Source: Atopomonas hussainii (GTDB lineage: Bacteria; Pseudomonadota; Gammaproteobacteria; Pseudomonadales; Pseudomonadaceae). Taken from it: a stretch of 64,000 nucleotides of DNA. The notes beneath the pieces are model-generated. The model was not told where the DNA came from. It saw only the letters and a list, made by a program, of their open reading frames with translations, and made no database searches. The DNA is taken from positions 248,001 through 312,000 of the forward strand of contig NZ_FOAS01000001.1 of the NCBI RefSeq assembly GCF_900109735.1, written 5' to 3'. Shown here piece after piece: positions 33,938-42,970 of the stretch. A program made the position numbers and the translations under genes. Position 1 is the first letter of the stretch, and every line of letters begins with the position of its first letter.

Positions 33938-33977
33938 CGTTCATCGAACTGTCACATACGCTTCATAGACTCGTCAT
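33938..33977 (+). promoter_or_regulatory. Tandem Pho-box array upstream of pstS
   Basis: Four heptads are spaced by 4 bp (11-bp period): CGTTCAT, CTGTCAC, GCTTCAT and TCGTCAT, at 33938, 33949, 33960 and 33971. The E. coli Pho box is two CTGTCAT heptads with the same spacing, so this is room for two PhoB dimers. TAGACT at 33966-33971 starts 10 bp after the first pair and could be the -10. The array is 61 bp before the pstS ATG. Assignment to PhoB is by pattern. Confidence 0.78.
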
Positions 33978-34038
33978 GCATTCAGCGGAGACTGCTCTCC
34001 CAACAAACCCACCACCCTTGCTGACAAGGAGCAAAGGC

Positions 34039-35007
34039 ATGAAATTGAAGCGTTTGATGGCGGCCCTGACCGTTGTTGCCGCCGGTACCGCGACCAGCGC
34101 TATCGCAGGTGTTGATCCGGCTCTGCCAACTTATCAAAAGGCTGCTGGTGTATCCGGCAACCTGTCGAGCATCGGCTCGGACACCTTGGCTAACCTGATG
34201 ACTCTGTGGGCCGAGGATTACAAAAAGCATTACCCCAATGTGAACATTCAGATCCAAGCGGCCGGTTCCTCCACTGCGCCGCCGGCGCTGACTGAAGGCA
34301 CTGCCAACTTCGGCCCGATGAGCCGCAAGATGAAAGACGTTGAGCTGCAGGCCTTCGAAGAAAAGCATGGCTACAAGCCGACCGCCATTCCGGTGGCTGT
34401 GGATGCCCTGGCCGTGTTCGTGCACAAAGACAACCCGATCCAGAGCCTGACCATGGCGCAAGTGGATGCGATCTTCTCCAGCACTCGCCTGTGCGGCGCT
34501 GCTAAAGAGATCAAAACCTGGGGTGACGTCGGCCTGACTGGCGATATGGCCAACAAGCCGATTCAGCTGTTTGGTCGTAACTCGGTATCCGGCACCTACG
34601 GTTACTTCAAAGAAGAAGCCCTGTGTAAGGGTGACTTCAAGCCGAACGTTAACGAGCAGCCCGGTTCTGCCTCTGTGGTGCAGTCGGTTAGCCAGTCGCT
34701 GAACGGCATTGGTTACTCGGGCATCGGCTACAAGACCGCTTCGGTAAAGACTGTTCCGCTGGCTAAGAAAGAAGGCGCCGAAGCGTTTGACGCTAACGAA
34801 GCCAACGCTCTGTCTGGCAACTTCCCGCTGTCGCGCTTCTTGTTCGTGTACGTGAACAAGGCACCGAACAAGCCGCTGAGCCCGCTGGAAGCCGAATTCG
34901 TTAAGATGGTGCTGTCCAAGTCTGGTCAAGAAATCGTGGTTAAGGACGGTTACATCCCGGTTCCGGCCAAGGTTGTTGAAAAGACTCTGAAGGATCTGGG
35001 CCTGTAA
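34039..35007 (+). CDS. pstS: Phosphate ABC transporter substrate-binding protein PstS
   Basis: Periplasmic phosphate-binding protein that delivers Pi to PstCAB. It is 322 residues from the ATG at 34039, with a Sec signal peptide ([20 protein letters not shown], cleavage near AIAG). The ligand region appears as [16 protein letters not shown] and [13 protein letters not shown]. Frames starting at 33898 put residues before the signal peptide and are wrong. AGGAG lies upstream. It is the first gene of the pst locus and is separated from pstC by a terminator-like hairpin and a second Pho box. Confidence 0.96.
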   Translation: MKLKRLMAALTVVAAGTATSAIAGVDPALPTYQKAAGVSGNLSSIGSDTLANLMTLWAEDYKKHYPNVNIQIQAAGSSTAPPALTEGTANFGPMSRKMKDVELQAFEEKHGYKPTAIPVAVDALAVFVHKDNPIQSLTMAQVDAIFSSTRLCGAAKEIKTWGDVGLTGDMANKPIQLFGRNSVSGTYGYFKEEALCKGDFKPNVNEQPGSASVVQSVSQSLNGIGYSGIGYKTASVKTVPLAKKEGAEAFDANEANALSGNFPLSRFLFVYVNKAPNKPLSPLEAEFVKMVLSKSGQEIVVKDGYIPVPAKVVEKTLKDLGL

Positions 35008-35052
35008 TAAAGGCCAAGACAGGCTAAGCAAGACTTAGCAGGCAAGGAGGCC

Positions 35053-35090
35053 AAGCCCGCTGACGGTGATCCCGTCGGCGGGCTTTGTCG
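35053..35090 (+). terminator. Hairpin between pstS and pstC
   Basis: AAGCCCGC/TGACGG pairs with CCGTCG/GCGGGCTT (14-bp stem with one G-T pair, loop TGATC) and is followed by TTTG. It is 46 bp after the pstS stop. It probably ends most pstS transcripts, giving a high PstS-to-permease ratio. Confidence 0.75.
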
Positions 35091-35100
35091 CGTCAAATGG

Positions 35101-35118
35101 CTGTAATCTTTTTGTCAC
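35101..35118 (+). promoter_or_regulatory. Pho box upstream of pstC
   Basis: CTGTAAT and TTGTCAC are separated by CTTT: two heptads with the 11-bp period, 49 bp before the pstC ATG and just after the hairpin. No convincing -10 follows at the expected 10 bp (TAGGGT is the nearest). It suggests PhoB-dependent transcription of pstCAB-phoU separate from pstS. Confidence 0.6.
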
Positions 35119-35166
35119 ACAAGCCCGTTAGGGTATGCCCGCATAACTAATCTGGCCGAGCCCTCC

Positions 35167-37428
35167 ATGTCTGCAAAAAGCTCTACCCAGCGTATCGACT
35201 TCAATACGCCAGCCCTCAAGCGCAAGCGCAAACTGCGCGCGCTGAAAGACCGCCTCGCGCGTTGGTATGTCACCTTTGGCGGCTTGGCCGTGCTGGGTGC
35301 CGTGACGCTGATCTTCTTCTACCTTGCGTGGGTGGTGCTGCCGGTGTTCTCCGGCGCCGAACTTGCCGAGAAAAAAGCGCAAAGCCCTGCTTGGCTGAGC
35401 GAAGCGGGCGAACCCTTGTTGCTGTCGATTGAAGAGCAAAACAAGGTCGGCATGCGCTTAGGGCGCGACGGCCAAGTGGTGTTCTTTAACGTTAAAGATG
35501 GCAGCGAGCGTAAGCGCTTCCAGCTGCCGTTGCCGGCAGGCGCGAGCATTACCTCGTACGCCGAAGACCAGCCCGGTACCGACCGCGTGGTGTTGGGTTT
35601 GTCCAACGGTCAGGCCTTAGTGTTTAAGCACTTTTATAAGGTCACCTACCCCAACAACGTGAAGACCATCAGTGCCGAGCTGCAATACCCGCTGGGTGAA
35701 GCGCCAATCAGCATGGATGAGCAAGGCCGTGCGCTGGAGCATGTCGCCTTTAGCGATAAAGGCGATGCCAAGCTGCTGGCCGCTACGGTGGGCGCCGAGC
35801 TGATGCTGCTGTCGATCAGTGAAGAAGAGAACTTCCTCACCGGCGAAACCACGGTGGAGCAAGAGCGCATTGCCCTGCCGCAGATTGCCGACCCGATCAA
35901 AGACGTGTTCATCGACCCACGCCACATGTGGCTGTACGTGCTTAACGGCCGTGCCAAAGCTGACGTATTCGATCTGCGCAGCAATCAGCTCAATGGTCGT
36001 TACAAGCTAGAAGCCGATGGCGACACCGAAGTAACCGCTGCGACGCCCTTGCTTGGCGGTATTTCGCTGCTGGTCGGCGACAGTAAAGGCGGTATCAGCC
36101 AGTGGTTTATGGCCCGTGATGAAGACGGCGTGGCCGGGCTTAAGGAAATCCGCACCTTCCAGCTGGGCGATAGCCCCGTCCAGCAGATTGTTGCTGAAGA
36201 CCGCCGCAAAGGCTTCGTCGCCTTAAACGGTCAAGGCGAGCTGGGCGTCTTCCACAGTACCGCGCACCGCACCTTGCTGGTGGAGCCGGCGGCTGAGGGT
36301 AAAGCCCTGTTTACCCTGTCGCCGCGCGCGAACCGCGTGTTGATTGAAGAAGCCGGCCAGTTCAAGCCGTGGGCGCTGGATAACCCGCACCCGGAAGTAT
36401 CGTGGAGCGCGCTGTGGGAGAAGGTCTGGTACGAAAGCTACGACGAGCCTAAGTACATCTGGCAATCCACTGCCGCCAACAACGATTTCGAACCGAAGAT
36501 GAGCCTCTCGCCGCTGACCTTCGGCACCTTGAAAGCAGCCTTCTACGCCATGCTGCTGGCCGCCCCGCTGGCCATCTGTGCGGCCATCTACACCGCTTAC
36601 TTCATGGCTCCGCAGATGCGCGGCAAGGTCAAGCCGGTGATCGAGCTGATGGAAGCGCTGCCGACGGTGATCTTGGGCTTCTTCGCCGGTTTGTTCCTCG
36701 CCCCGTTTGTGGAGAACAACCTACCCGGCATCTTCAGCCTATTGATACTCATGCCAATGGGCATGCTGCTCGCCGCCTTCGGCTGGAGCCGCCTGCCGGA
36801 GTCCATCCGCCTGCGCGTGCCGGATGGCTGGGAAGCCGCGCTGCTGATACCCGTGGTGCTGTTCATCGGCTGGTTTAGCCTGAGCATGAGCGGGGTGATG
36901 GAGAACGCCTTCTTCGCCGGTGATATGCGCCTGTGGCTGACCAACGATTTGGGCATCACCTTCGACCAGCGCAACGCCTTAGTGGTTGGCTTGGCGATGG
37001 GATTTGCGGTGATTCCGAACATTTATTCGATTGCCGAAGACGCCATCTTCAGCGTGCCGAAGAGCCTCACCTACGGCTCGCTGGCCTTGGGTGCTACGCC
37101 GTGGCAGACCCTCACTCGCGTTGTGATTCTCACCGCCAGCCCGGGCATTTTCTCCGCGCTGATGATCGGTATGGGCCGCGCCGTGGGCGAAACCATGATC
37201 GTGCTGATGGCCACCGGCAACACACCGATCATGGAATTCAACATCTTCGAAGGTCTGCGCACCTTGTCGGCCAACATCGCCGTCGAGATGCCCGAGTCGG
37301 AAGTCGGCAGTACTCACTACCGCGTGCTGTTTATGGCCGCCATGGTGCTGCTGCTGTTTACCTTCGCGATGAACACGCTGGCAGAGCTGATTCGTCAGCG
37401 CCTGCGCAACAAATACGCCTCGCTGTAA
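35167..37428 (+). CDS. pstC: Phosphate ABC transporter permease PstC (large form)
   Basis: One of two membrane subunits of the Pst phosphate importer, 753 residues, more than twice the E. coli length. Helix 1 (FGGLAVLGAVTLIFFYLAWVVLPVF) is followed by about 390 periplasmic residues that look like repeated beta-blades. The permease core starts near residue 449 (LKAAFYAMLLAAPLAICAAIY), with the coupling region around YGSLALGATPWQTLTRVV. The large extracytoplasmic insert is typical of Pseudomonas PstC. It is the first gene of pstC-pstA-pstB-phoU; the gap to pstA is 12 bp. Confidence 0.92.
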   Translation: MSAKSSTQRIDFNTPALKRKRKLRALKDRLARWYVTFGGLAVLGAVTLIFFYLAWVVLPVFSGAELAEKKAQSPAWLSEAGEPLLLSIEEQNKVGMRLGRDGQVVFFNVKDGSERKRFQLPLPAGASITSYAEDQPGTDRVVLGLSNGQALVFKHFYKVTYPNNVKTISAELQYPLGEAPISMDEQGRALEHVAFSDKGDAKLLAATVGAELMLLSISEEENFLTGETTVEQERIALPQIADPIKDVFIDPRHMWLYVLNGRAKADVFDLRSNQLNGRYKLEADGDTEVTAATPLLGGISLLVGDSKGGISQWFMARDEDGVAGLKEIRTFQLGDSPVQQIVAEDRRKGFVALNGQGELGVFHSTAHRTLLVEPAAEGKALFTLSPRANRVLIEEAGQFKPWALDNPHPEVSWSALWEKVWYESYDEPKYIWQSTAANNDFEPKMSLSPLTFGTLKAAFYAMLLAAPLAICAAIYTAYFMAPQMRGKVKPVIELMEALPTVILGFFAGLFLAPFVENNLPGIFSLLILMPMGMLLAAFGWSRLPESIRLRVPDGWEAALLIPVVLFIGWFSLSMSGVMENAFFAGDMRLWLTNDLGITFDQRNALVVGLAMGFAVIPNIYSIAEDAIFSVPKSLTYGSLALGATPWQTLTRVVILTASPGIFSALMIGMGRAVGETMIVLMATGNTPIMEFNIFEGLRTLSANIAVEMPESEVGSTHYRVLFMAAMVLLLFTFAMNTLAELIRQRLRNKYASL

Positions 37429-37440
37429 GGGAGCCAAAAC

Positions 37441-39123
37441 ATGTCTCTGAAGCGTAAACAACAAACACTCGGCGGCTGGTTTAAAAGCGGCGCGCCGATG
37501 GTGTGGCTCAACGGCGGCGCCGTGGCCATCGCTATCATCATGACCATCGGCCTGCTGACCCTGATCGCTGTGCGCGGTTTGGGTCACTTCTGGCCGGCGG
37601 ACATCCTCGAAGCCGACTACGTCATCCCCGGGCAAAGCGCCAAGGTGCTGATCGGCGAGGTGGTGCAGCAAGAAGAAGTGCCCAGCGCTCGTCTGCGCGG
37701 CGCCGGCTACCCGGTGGCTGACGATGCGCCGGAGTTTATGACCCGTGAGCTGATGAAGGTCGGCAACCGCGAGCAGTTTGGCGCCGACTTCAGCTGGATC
37801 GTCGACGATTGGCTGGAAAACAAGCGCTACCCGGCTGAGCTGGTGGCGGTTGAGCGCCGTGAGTGGGGCAACTTCTACGGCCGTCTGCTGAGCGTGAAAG
37901 AAAACGGTCAACAGGTCGCCGAAGGTGATGCCGCGTGGGCCGCGCTGGAAGAACGCCTGGAGCGCGTCGAAGACCTGCACCACGACGTGATGCGCCTAGA
38001 AAAGAAAGACATCGGCAAGATCAACCACGGCCTGGAAAAACTGCGTTTGCAGCAGCGTAGTCTGGAGCTTAAAGAGCAACTGACTCCGGCCGCCCAAGCC
38101 GATCTGGATGCCGCACGCGCCGAGCTGGATGCCCAGTACAAGGTGCTGGAGGCCGAGCTCACCGCCCTGCATGGCCAGTTCAATCGTGACAGCGCCGTGT
38201 TCGTGATCAGCGATGGCCGCGAAGTTGAAATCAACTTGGGCAAAATCGTCCGCGCCTATCGCCCTAACGGCATGGGCTTGGGTGAGAAGATCAGCCATTA
38301 CGGCAGCAAGTTGTGGGAATTCCTCGCCGATGACCCGCGTGAAGCGAACACCGAAGGCGGTATCTTCCCGGCGATTTTCGGCACCGTGATGATGGTCATG
38401 CTGATGACCGTGTTCGTCACCCCGTTCGGCGTGATCGCCGCGGTGTACCTGCGTGAATACGCCAGCCAAGGTGCCATGACCCGGGTGATCCGCATTGCGG
38501 TGAACAACTTGGCCGGTGTGCCGTCGATTGTCTACGGCGTGTTTGGCTTGGGCTTCTTTGTCTATGTGCTGGGCGGTTCGCTCGATCAGCTGTTCTTCCC
38601 CGAAGCCTTGCCGGCGCCGACGCTGGGTACTGGCGGCTTGCTGTGGGCCTCGCTGACCTTGGCGATTCTCACCGTGCCGGTGGTGATCGTGGCCACTGAA
38701 GAAGGCCTGGCGCGGATTCCGCGTATGGTGCGCGAAGGCTCGCTGGCCTTAGGCGCCACCAAAGCCGAAACCCTGTGGAAAGTCGTGCTGCCAATGGCTA
38801 GCCCGGCGATGATGACGGGTTTGATTCTCGCCGTGGCGCGTGCCGCCGGTGAAGTGGCACCGCTGATGCTGGTCGGTGTGGTTAAGCTGGCCCCCAGCCT
38901 GCCGCTGGATGGCAACTACCCTTACCTGCATTTGGATCAGAAGATCATGCACTTGGGCTTCCATATTTATGACGTCGGCTTCCAGAGCCCCAACGTCGAA
39001 GCAGCGCGCCCGCTGGTGTACGCCACCGCCTTGCTGCTGGTGATCGTGATTGCCCTGCTTAACTTCTCGGCCATCGCTATCCGTAATCACCTGCGCGAAA
39101 AGTACAAGGCGCTGGAACACTAA
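37441..39123 (+). CDS. pstA: Phosphate ABC transporter permease PstA (large form)
   Basis: Second membrane subunit of the Pst importer, 560 residues against about 300 in E. coli. The first helix (AVAIAIIMTIGLLTLIAVRGLGHFW) is followed by a periplasmic insert of about 260 residues. Residues about 163-244 are strongly coiled-coil (rich in Glu, Leu, Lys and Arg heptads, e.g. LEERLERVEDLHHD and AQADLDAARAELDAQ). The permease core begins near residue 307 (GIFPAIFGTVMMVML). The cytoplasmic coupling loop is EGSLALGATKAETLWKVV. GGGAG lies before the ATG. Confidence 0.92.
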   Translation: MSLKRKQQTLGGWFKSGAPMVWLNGGAVAIAIIMTIGLLTLIAVRGLGHFWPADILEADYVIPGQSAKVLIGEVVQQEEVPSARLRGAGYPVADDAPEFMTRELMKVGNREQFGADFSWIVDDWLENKRYPAELVAVERREWGNFYGRLLSVKENGQQVAEGDAAWAALEERLERVEDLHHDVMRLEKKDIGKINHGLEKLRLQQRSLELKEQLTPAAQADLDAARAELDAQYKVLEAELTALHGQFNRDSAVFVISDGREVEINLGKIVRAYRPNGMGLGEKISHYGSKLWEFLADDPREANTEGGIFPAIFGTVMMVMLMTVFVTPFGVIAAVYLREYASQGAMTRVIRIAVNNLAGVPSIVYGVFGLGFFVYVLGGSLDQLFFPEALPAPTLGTGGLLWASLTLAILTVPVVIVATEEGLARIPRMVREGSLALGATKAETLWKVVLPMASPAMMTGLILAVARAAGEVAPLMLVGVVKLAPSLPLDGNYPYLHLDQKIMHLGFHIYDVGFQSPNVEAARPLVYATALLLVIVIALLNFSAIAIRNHLREKYKALEH

Positions 39124-39180
39124 TTGAACGCCTGTGCCTGCTGCTTAAGCGGCAGGCCAACGCTCTCACTGGAGTAGATC

Positions 39181-40014
39181 ATGCAACAGCAAAACCCATC
39201 CCGCGGCATCGACATGGCAGCACTGGGTCGTGGCAAACAAGTGCTGCGTTTGGAAGATGAAACCGTAGCTTTGGATGTGCCGGGTCTGAACCTGTACTAC
39301 GGCAACAAACAAGCCCTGCACGATATTCGTCTGAGCATTCCGCGCAAGCGCGTAACGGCGTTTATCGGCCCGTCGGGTTGCGGTAAATCCACCCTGCTGC
39401 GCTGCTTCAACCGCATGAATGATCTGGTGGATGGCTGCCGTATCGACGGGCAAATCCTCTTGGATAACGAGAACATCTACGAAAAAGGCGTGGATGTCGC
39501 CGAGCTGCGTCGCCGCGTGGGCATGGTGTTCCAAAAGCCCAACCCGTTCCCCAAGAGCATCTACGAGAACGTGGTGTACGGCCTGCGCATTCAGGGCATC
39601 AACAAAAAGCGTGTGCTCGACGAAACCGTCGAGTGGGCTCTCAAAGGCGCGGCGCTGTGGGACGAAGTGAAAGACCGCCTGCACGAATCGGCACTGGGCT
39701 TGTCCGGTGGTCAGCAGCAGCGTCTGGTGATTGCCCGCACTATCGCCGTAGAGCCAGAAGTGCTGCTGCTCGACGAACCGTGCTCGGCGCTCGACCCGAT
39801 CTCGACCCTTAAGGTGGAAGAACTGATCTACGAGCTGAAGAACAAGTTCACCATCGCCATCGTGACCCACAACATGCAGCAGGCGGCGCGTGTGTCGGAT
39901 TACACCGCCTTTATGTACATGGGCAAAATGGTCGAGTTTGGCGACACCGACACCCTGTTCACCAACCCGAGCATCAAGCAGACCGAAGACTACATCACCG
40001 GTCGTTACGGCTAA
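39181..40014 (+). CDS. pstB: Phosphate ABC transporter ATPase PstB
   Basis: Cytoplasmic ATPase that powers PstCA, 277 residues. Walker A is GPSGCGKST, the Q-loop [12 protein letters not shown] is phosphate-importer specific, the signature is LSGGQQQR and Walker B is [13 protein letters not shown]. It follows pstA after 57 bp and is separated from phoU by 110 bp. Confidence 0.97.
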   Translation: MQQQNPSRGIDMAALGRGKQVLRLEDETVALDVPGLNLYYGNKQALHDIRLSIPRKRVTAFIGPSGCGKSTLLRCFNRMNDLVDGCRIDGQILLDNENIYEKGVDVAELRRRVGMVFQKPNPFPKSIYENVVYGLRIQGINKKRVLDETVEWALKGAALWDEVKDRLHESALGLSGGQQQRLVIARTIAVEPEVLLLDEPCSALDPISTLKVEELIYELKNKFTIAIVTHNMQQAARVSDYTAFMYMGKMVEFGDTDTLFTNPSIKQTEDYITGRYG

Positions 40015-40124
40015 GGCCGCGCCTGAACGGCGGCTTGCCGGCCTTTTGCGCCCAAGCCGCTATGCTGATACGGGTAACTATTTTTGGCCGGTGGCGCATC
40101 TGACCGGCGTTCGCGGAGCGAAAC

Positions 40125-40850
40125 ATGATCGATAAAGAAGGGCTTTCTCATCACATCTCCCAGCAATACAACGAAGAGCTGGAAGAAGTCCGCAGCCACC
40201 TGTTGGCCATGGGCGGCTTGGTGGAAAAACAAGTCACCGACGCCATCAGCGCGCTGATTGATGCCGATACCGGCCTAGCCACCCAAGTGCGCGAGATCGA
40301 CGATCAGATCAACCAGATGGAGCGCAATATCGACGAAGAGTGCGTGCGCATTCTCGCTCGTCGTCAGCCGGCGGCCTCTGACCTGCGCTTGATCATCAGC
40401 ATCAGCAAGTCGGTGATTGATCTGGAGCGCATCGGCGACGAAGCGTCGAAAATCGCCAAGCGCGCGATTGAGCTCAGCGAAGGTGCCAGTGATAACTCCA
40501 AGGGTTACGTTGAGATTCGCCACATCGGCGACAAAGTACGCAAGATGGTGCAAGAGGCGCTGGACGCCTTCGCCCGCTTCGATGCCCAGCTGGCCCTTAC
40601 CGTGGCGCAGCAAGACAAAGCCGTCGACCAAGAATACAAAAGCGCGCTGCGCGAGCTGATGACTTACATGATGGAAGACCCGCGCTCGATCTCGCGCGTG
40701 CTCAGCGTCATCTGGGTGTTGCGTTCGCTGGAGCGAATCGGCGACCATGCCCGCAACATCGCCGAGCTGGTGATCTATCTGGTGCAGGGTACCGACGTGC
40801 GTCACATCGGTTTGACCCGCATGGAAGAAGAAGTCCAGCGCGGTCGATAA
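40125..40850 (+). CDS. phoU: Phosphate signalling protein PhoU
   Basis: Cytoplasmic regulator, 241 residues, made of two three-helix repeats with the family acidic metal-binding motif E-x-x-x-D (EIDDQINQMERNIDEECV; ERIGDEASKIAKRAIEL; ERIGDHARNIAELV). It links PstSCAB activity to PhoR, keeping the Pho regulon off when phosphate is plentiful. It ends the pst transcript: a hairpin with T run follows at 40924-40968. Confidence 0.95.
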   Translation: MIDKEGLSHHISQQYNEELEEVRSHLLAMGGLVEKQVTDAISALIDADTGLATQVREIDDQINQMERNIDEECVRILARRQPAASDLRLIISISKSVIDLERIGDEASKIAKRAIELSEGASDNSKGYVEIRHIGDKVRKMVQEALDAFARFDAQLALTVAQQDKAVDQEYKSALRELMTYMMEDPRSISRVLSVIWVLRSLERIGDHARNIAELVIYLVQGTDVRHIGLTRMEEEVQRGR

Positions 40851-41161
40851 GCGGTTCGTGACGCGGCTTTCGTCAGCGTCTTCCAGCTTAAGTCGGCAGC
40901 CACTGGCGCTGTCGCACCAATCCACCCCGGTTCACCTTGTGTGTCGGCTTAGAACCGGGGTCTTTTTCTGCGTGTCACCTCAAGAAACACTCTCTGCCGG
41001 CAAATCGCAGCCAGCACTTTCGGCTGCCTGCTATGTGGCCCGCTCGGCATAAAAATCACTCTTAGTAATGAGTGAGCTGTGACCGCCCAGTGGTTACAGT
41101 GGCATGGTTAAAGTTGTGCCCGGCACAACATCCCGAGAACAACAACAAAGGGAACCCTGCC
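40851..41161. other. Intergenic region after phoU
   Basis: This 311-bp gap contains the phoU terminator (40924-40968). Further on lies a short palindrome, TCACTC/GAGTGA, at 41056-41061 and 41070-41075, about 90 bp upstream of the secreted-protein gene, which could be an operator. I see no coding frame or RNA gene here. Confidence 0.4.
40924..40968 (+). terminator. Terminator after phoU
   Basis: ACCCCGGTTC pairs with GAACCGGGGT (10 bp) around an 18-base loop, followed by TTTTT. It lies 74 bp beyond the phoU stop. Confidence 0.75.
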
Positions 41162-41899
41162 ATGCTCCGTGTCGTACTGCGTCGTTGTGCGCTCTTGTGC
41201 CTGACGCTGTTAGCTGTGCCTGCGCACAGTGCGGATTCACCCTATGACCTGTTTCAAGCCGAAGCCTGCCAAGCGGTCAACAGCCTGCTGCTCTACCGCG
41301 GTGAAGGCCTGCAAGAAAAATATTCCCAGCGTCTGCGCGAAGACCTGCAGCAGTTGGCCAACCAAATGGCCGCTTTGCCGGCCAGCACCCCAGCGTTAGC
41401 GCAAAAGCACGCCGAACTGGATCGTCAGCTGCGCTTAGGGCTGACCTTTGGCCCCAACGAAGATGACATGCCGTGGAGCTACCCCGAAGACTTGGCCGCT
41501 TCACTGCGTGATGTACTGCTGGCCAGTGTCGATGCCAGCGGTGGTGAGGCGGTGACCGGCCTTTCGTCGCGTATCGAATACCTCACCGTGCAGTATCTAT
41601 ACCGGGCTTATTTTGGCTTGTTCGAGATACTGCGCGAGCGCCCGGATATGTACATGGGGCAGAACGAGCAAGTGCTGATCAGCAGCATCGAAGCATCGCT
41701 CACCGACAAAACCAAGAACCCCGAGCTGCAAGACAGCAAAGCCCAAGGGCGCTGGAAGTTTCTTAAAGTGGCGCTCAGTGACATGAACACCAACGACGGT
41801 GGTGTGATGGTCGGCACCCGCTCTGGGCGTGCCTATGCGCCCTTGGTGGTCGATCGCCATGCGCGTGCATTGACCGCGCGGATTGCCCAACTGCAATAA
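41162..41899 (+). CDS. Exported protein of unknown function
   Basis: I do not recognise a characterised family. The protein is 245 residues with a signal peptide (RCALLCLTLLAVPAHSA) and a mature part that is mostly charged, likely alpha-helical, with no membrane segment. It has a conserved-looking middle (LTVQYLYRAYFGLFEILRERP) and a single cysteine soon after the signal. The start at 41162 was chosen for the signal peptide; the longer frame to 41072 lacks one. It sits between phoU and a CheY-type regulator, about 100 bp from the latter. Periplasmic localisation is inferred. Confidence 0.6.
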   Translation: MLRVVLRRCALLCLTLLAVPAHSADSPYDLFQAEACQAVNSLLLYRGEGLQEKYSQRLREDLQQLANQMAALPASTPALAQKHAELDRQLRLGLTFGPNEDDMPWSYPEDLAASLRDVLLASVDASGGEAVTGLSSRIEYLTVQYLYRAYFGLFEILRERPDMYMGQNEQVLISSIEASLTDKTKNPELQDSKAQGRWKFLKVALSDMNTNDGGVMVGTRSGRAYAPLVVDRHARALTARIAQLQ

Positions 41900-41996
41900 G
41901 GTTTTTCGCCAGTTGCGTAGTGCGACTGGCGAAATCTGCAAAAACCTACCTTACTTAGATCAGACACTAACGGCACGGTGACGACGGAGGGCGCCC

Positions 41997-42356
41997 GTGA
42001 AAGTACTGATCGTTGATGATTCCAGCATGTCGCGCAAACTGGTGCTTAAAGCCTTACCAGAAGGCTTTGCCACCCAGATCACCCAAGCAGCTAACGGCGC
42101 GGAAGCCTTAGATGCCTTTCATGATGGCTTGGCCGAGGTGATCTTCCTCGACCTCACCATGCCGGTAATGGACGGCTTCAATACCCTTGAGGCGCTAAAA
42201 AAAGAGGATGCCAACGCCATTGTGATTGTGATCAGCGCGGACATTCAGCCGCTGGCACAAGAGCGCGTGCGCAGCTTAGGCGCGGCCGCCTTTGTGAAGA
42301 AACCCATCACCCCTGAGGCCATGGAGAAGGCGCTATTTGATGTGGGCCTAATCTGA
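41997..42356 (+). CDS. CheY-like single-domain response regulator
   Basis: A 119-residue receiver domain without an output domain. The acidic pocket is Asp7-Asp8, the phosphoryl-accepting residue is Asp52 in VIFLDLTMP, the conserved Ser is in VISAD and the Lys in FVKKPI. It starts at GTG 41997 with GGAGGG upstream. The stop overlaps the next gene by one base (TGATG), which strongly suggests an operon with the CheC-like phosphatase and the kinase. It probably carries phosphate for the kinase at 42971; the target is unknown. Confidence 0.85.
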   Translation: MKVLIVDDSSMSRKLVLKALPEGFATQITQAANGAEALDAFHDGLAEVIFLDLTMPVMDGFNTLEALKKEDANAIVIVISADIQPLAQERVRSLGAAAFVKKPITPEAMEKALFDVGLI

Positions 42357-42970
42357 TGACCAGCCAACTCACGGTATTGAGCGAAGACCAGCGCGATGCG
42401 CTGCAGGAGCTAATGAACGTCGCCATGGGCCAGAGTGCCGATCGCTTAGCGCGGTTGACCGGCACGTTTGTAACCCTGTCGGTGCCGCGCGTGCATGCCG
42501 TCACGCAGACGCTGGATAAAGTCCTTACTGACTTGGGCATTGGCGATGAACCTCAATTGGTGACTCGGCAATCGTTTCTCGGCAAGTTACGTGGCGAAGT
42601 GTTGGTGTGTTTTGCTGTCAGCGGTGCCGGTGAACTGGCCGAGCTAATGGGCTATGAAAACAATGATGTCGCCAGTGGCGACGAGCTGTTGATGGATGTC
42701 ACCAACATCCTCACCGGCGCGTGTATCAATGGCTTGGCGGCGCAAATTCAAGCCATGGTGAGCTTTGGCGCGCCGTCGTTAATGGCCCGCGCTAAGGCGC
42801 TGCGCGAAGTGCTCGCGGAGCAAATTGCCCAGGGTTACCAGTCGCTGGTATTGGAGGTGCGCTTTGAAGTGGCCTCGCACAGCTTCACCTGCGATCTGTT
42901 GGTGTGCATCACCGATGATTCGGTGGCTGTGGTGATTGAAGCGGTCGATAAACTGCTGAGTGAGTTTTAA
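42356..42970 (+). CDS. CheC-type CheY-P phosphatase
   Basis: A 204-residue CheC-family protein. The phosphatase motif [DS]-x3-E-x2-N-x22-P is complete once: Asp14, Glu18, Asn21, Pro44. A second copy near 110-140 is slightly changed, with Asp114 in place of Glu, Asn117 and Pro140. In Bacillus, CheC removes phosphate from CheY, so here it should reset the neighbouring receiver. It overlaps the receiver gene by one base and ends exactly where the kinase gene begins (TAAATG). Function is inferred from the intact motif. Confidence 0.82.
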   Translation: MTSQLTVLSEDQRDALQELMNVAMGQSADRLARLTGTFVTLSVPRVHAVTQTLDKVLTDLGIGDEPQLVTRQSFLGKLRGEVLVCFAVSGAGELAELMGYENNDVASGDELLMDVTNILTGACINGLAAQIQAMVSFGAPSLMARAKALREVLAEQIAQGYQSLVLEVRFEVASHSFTCDLLVCITDDSVAVVIEAVDKLLSEF

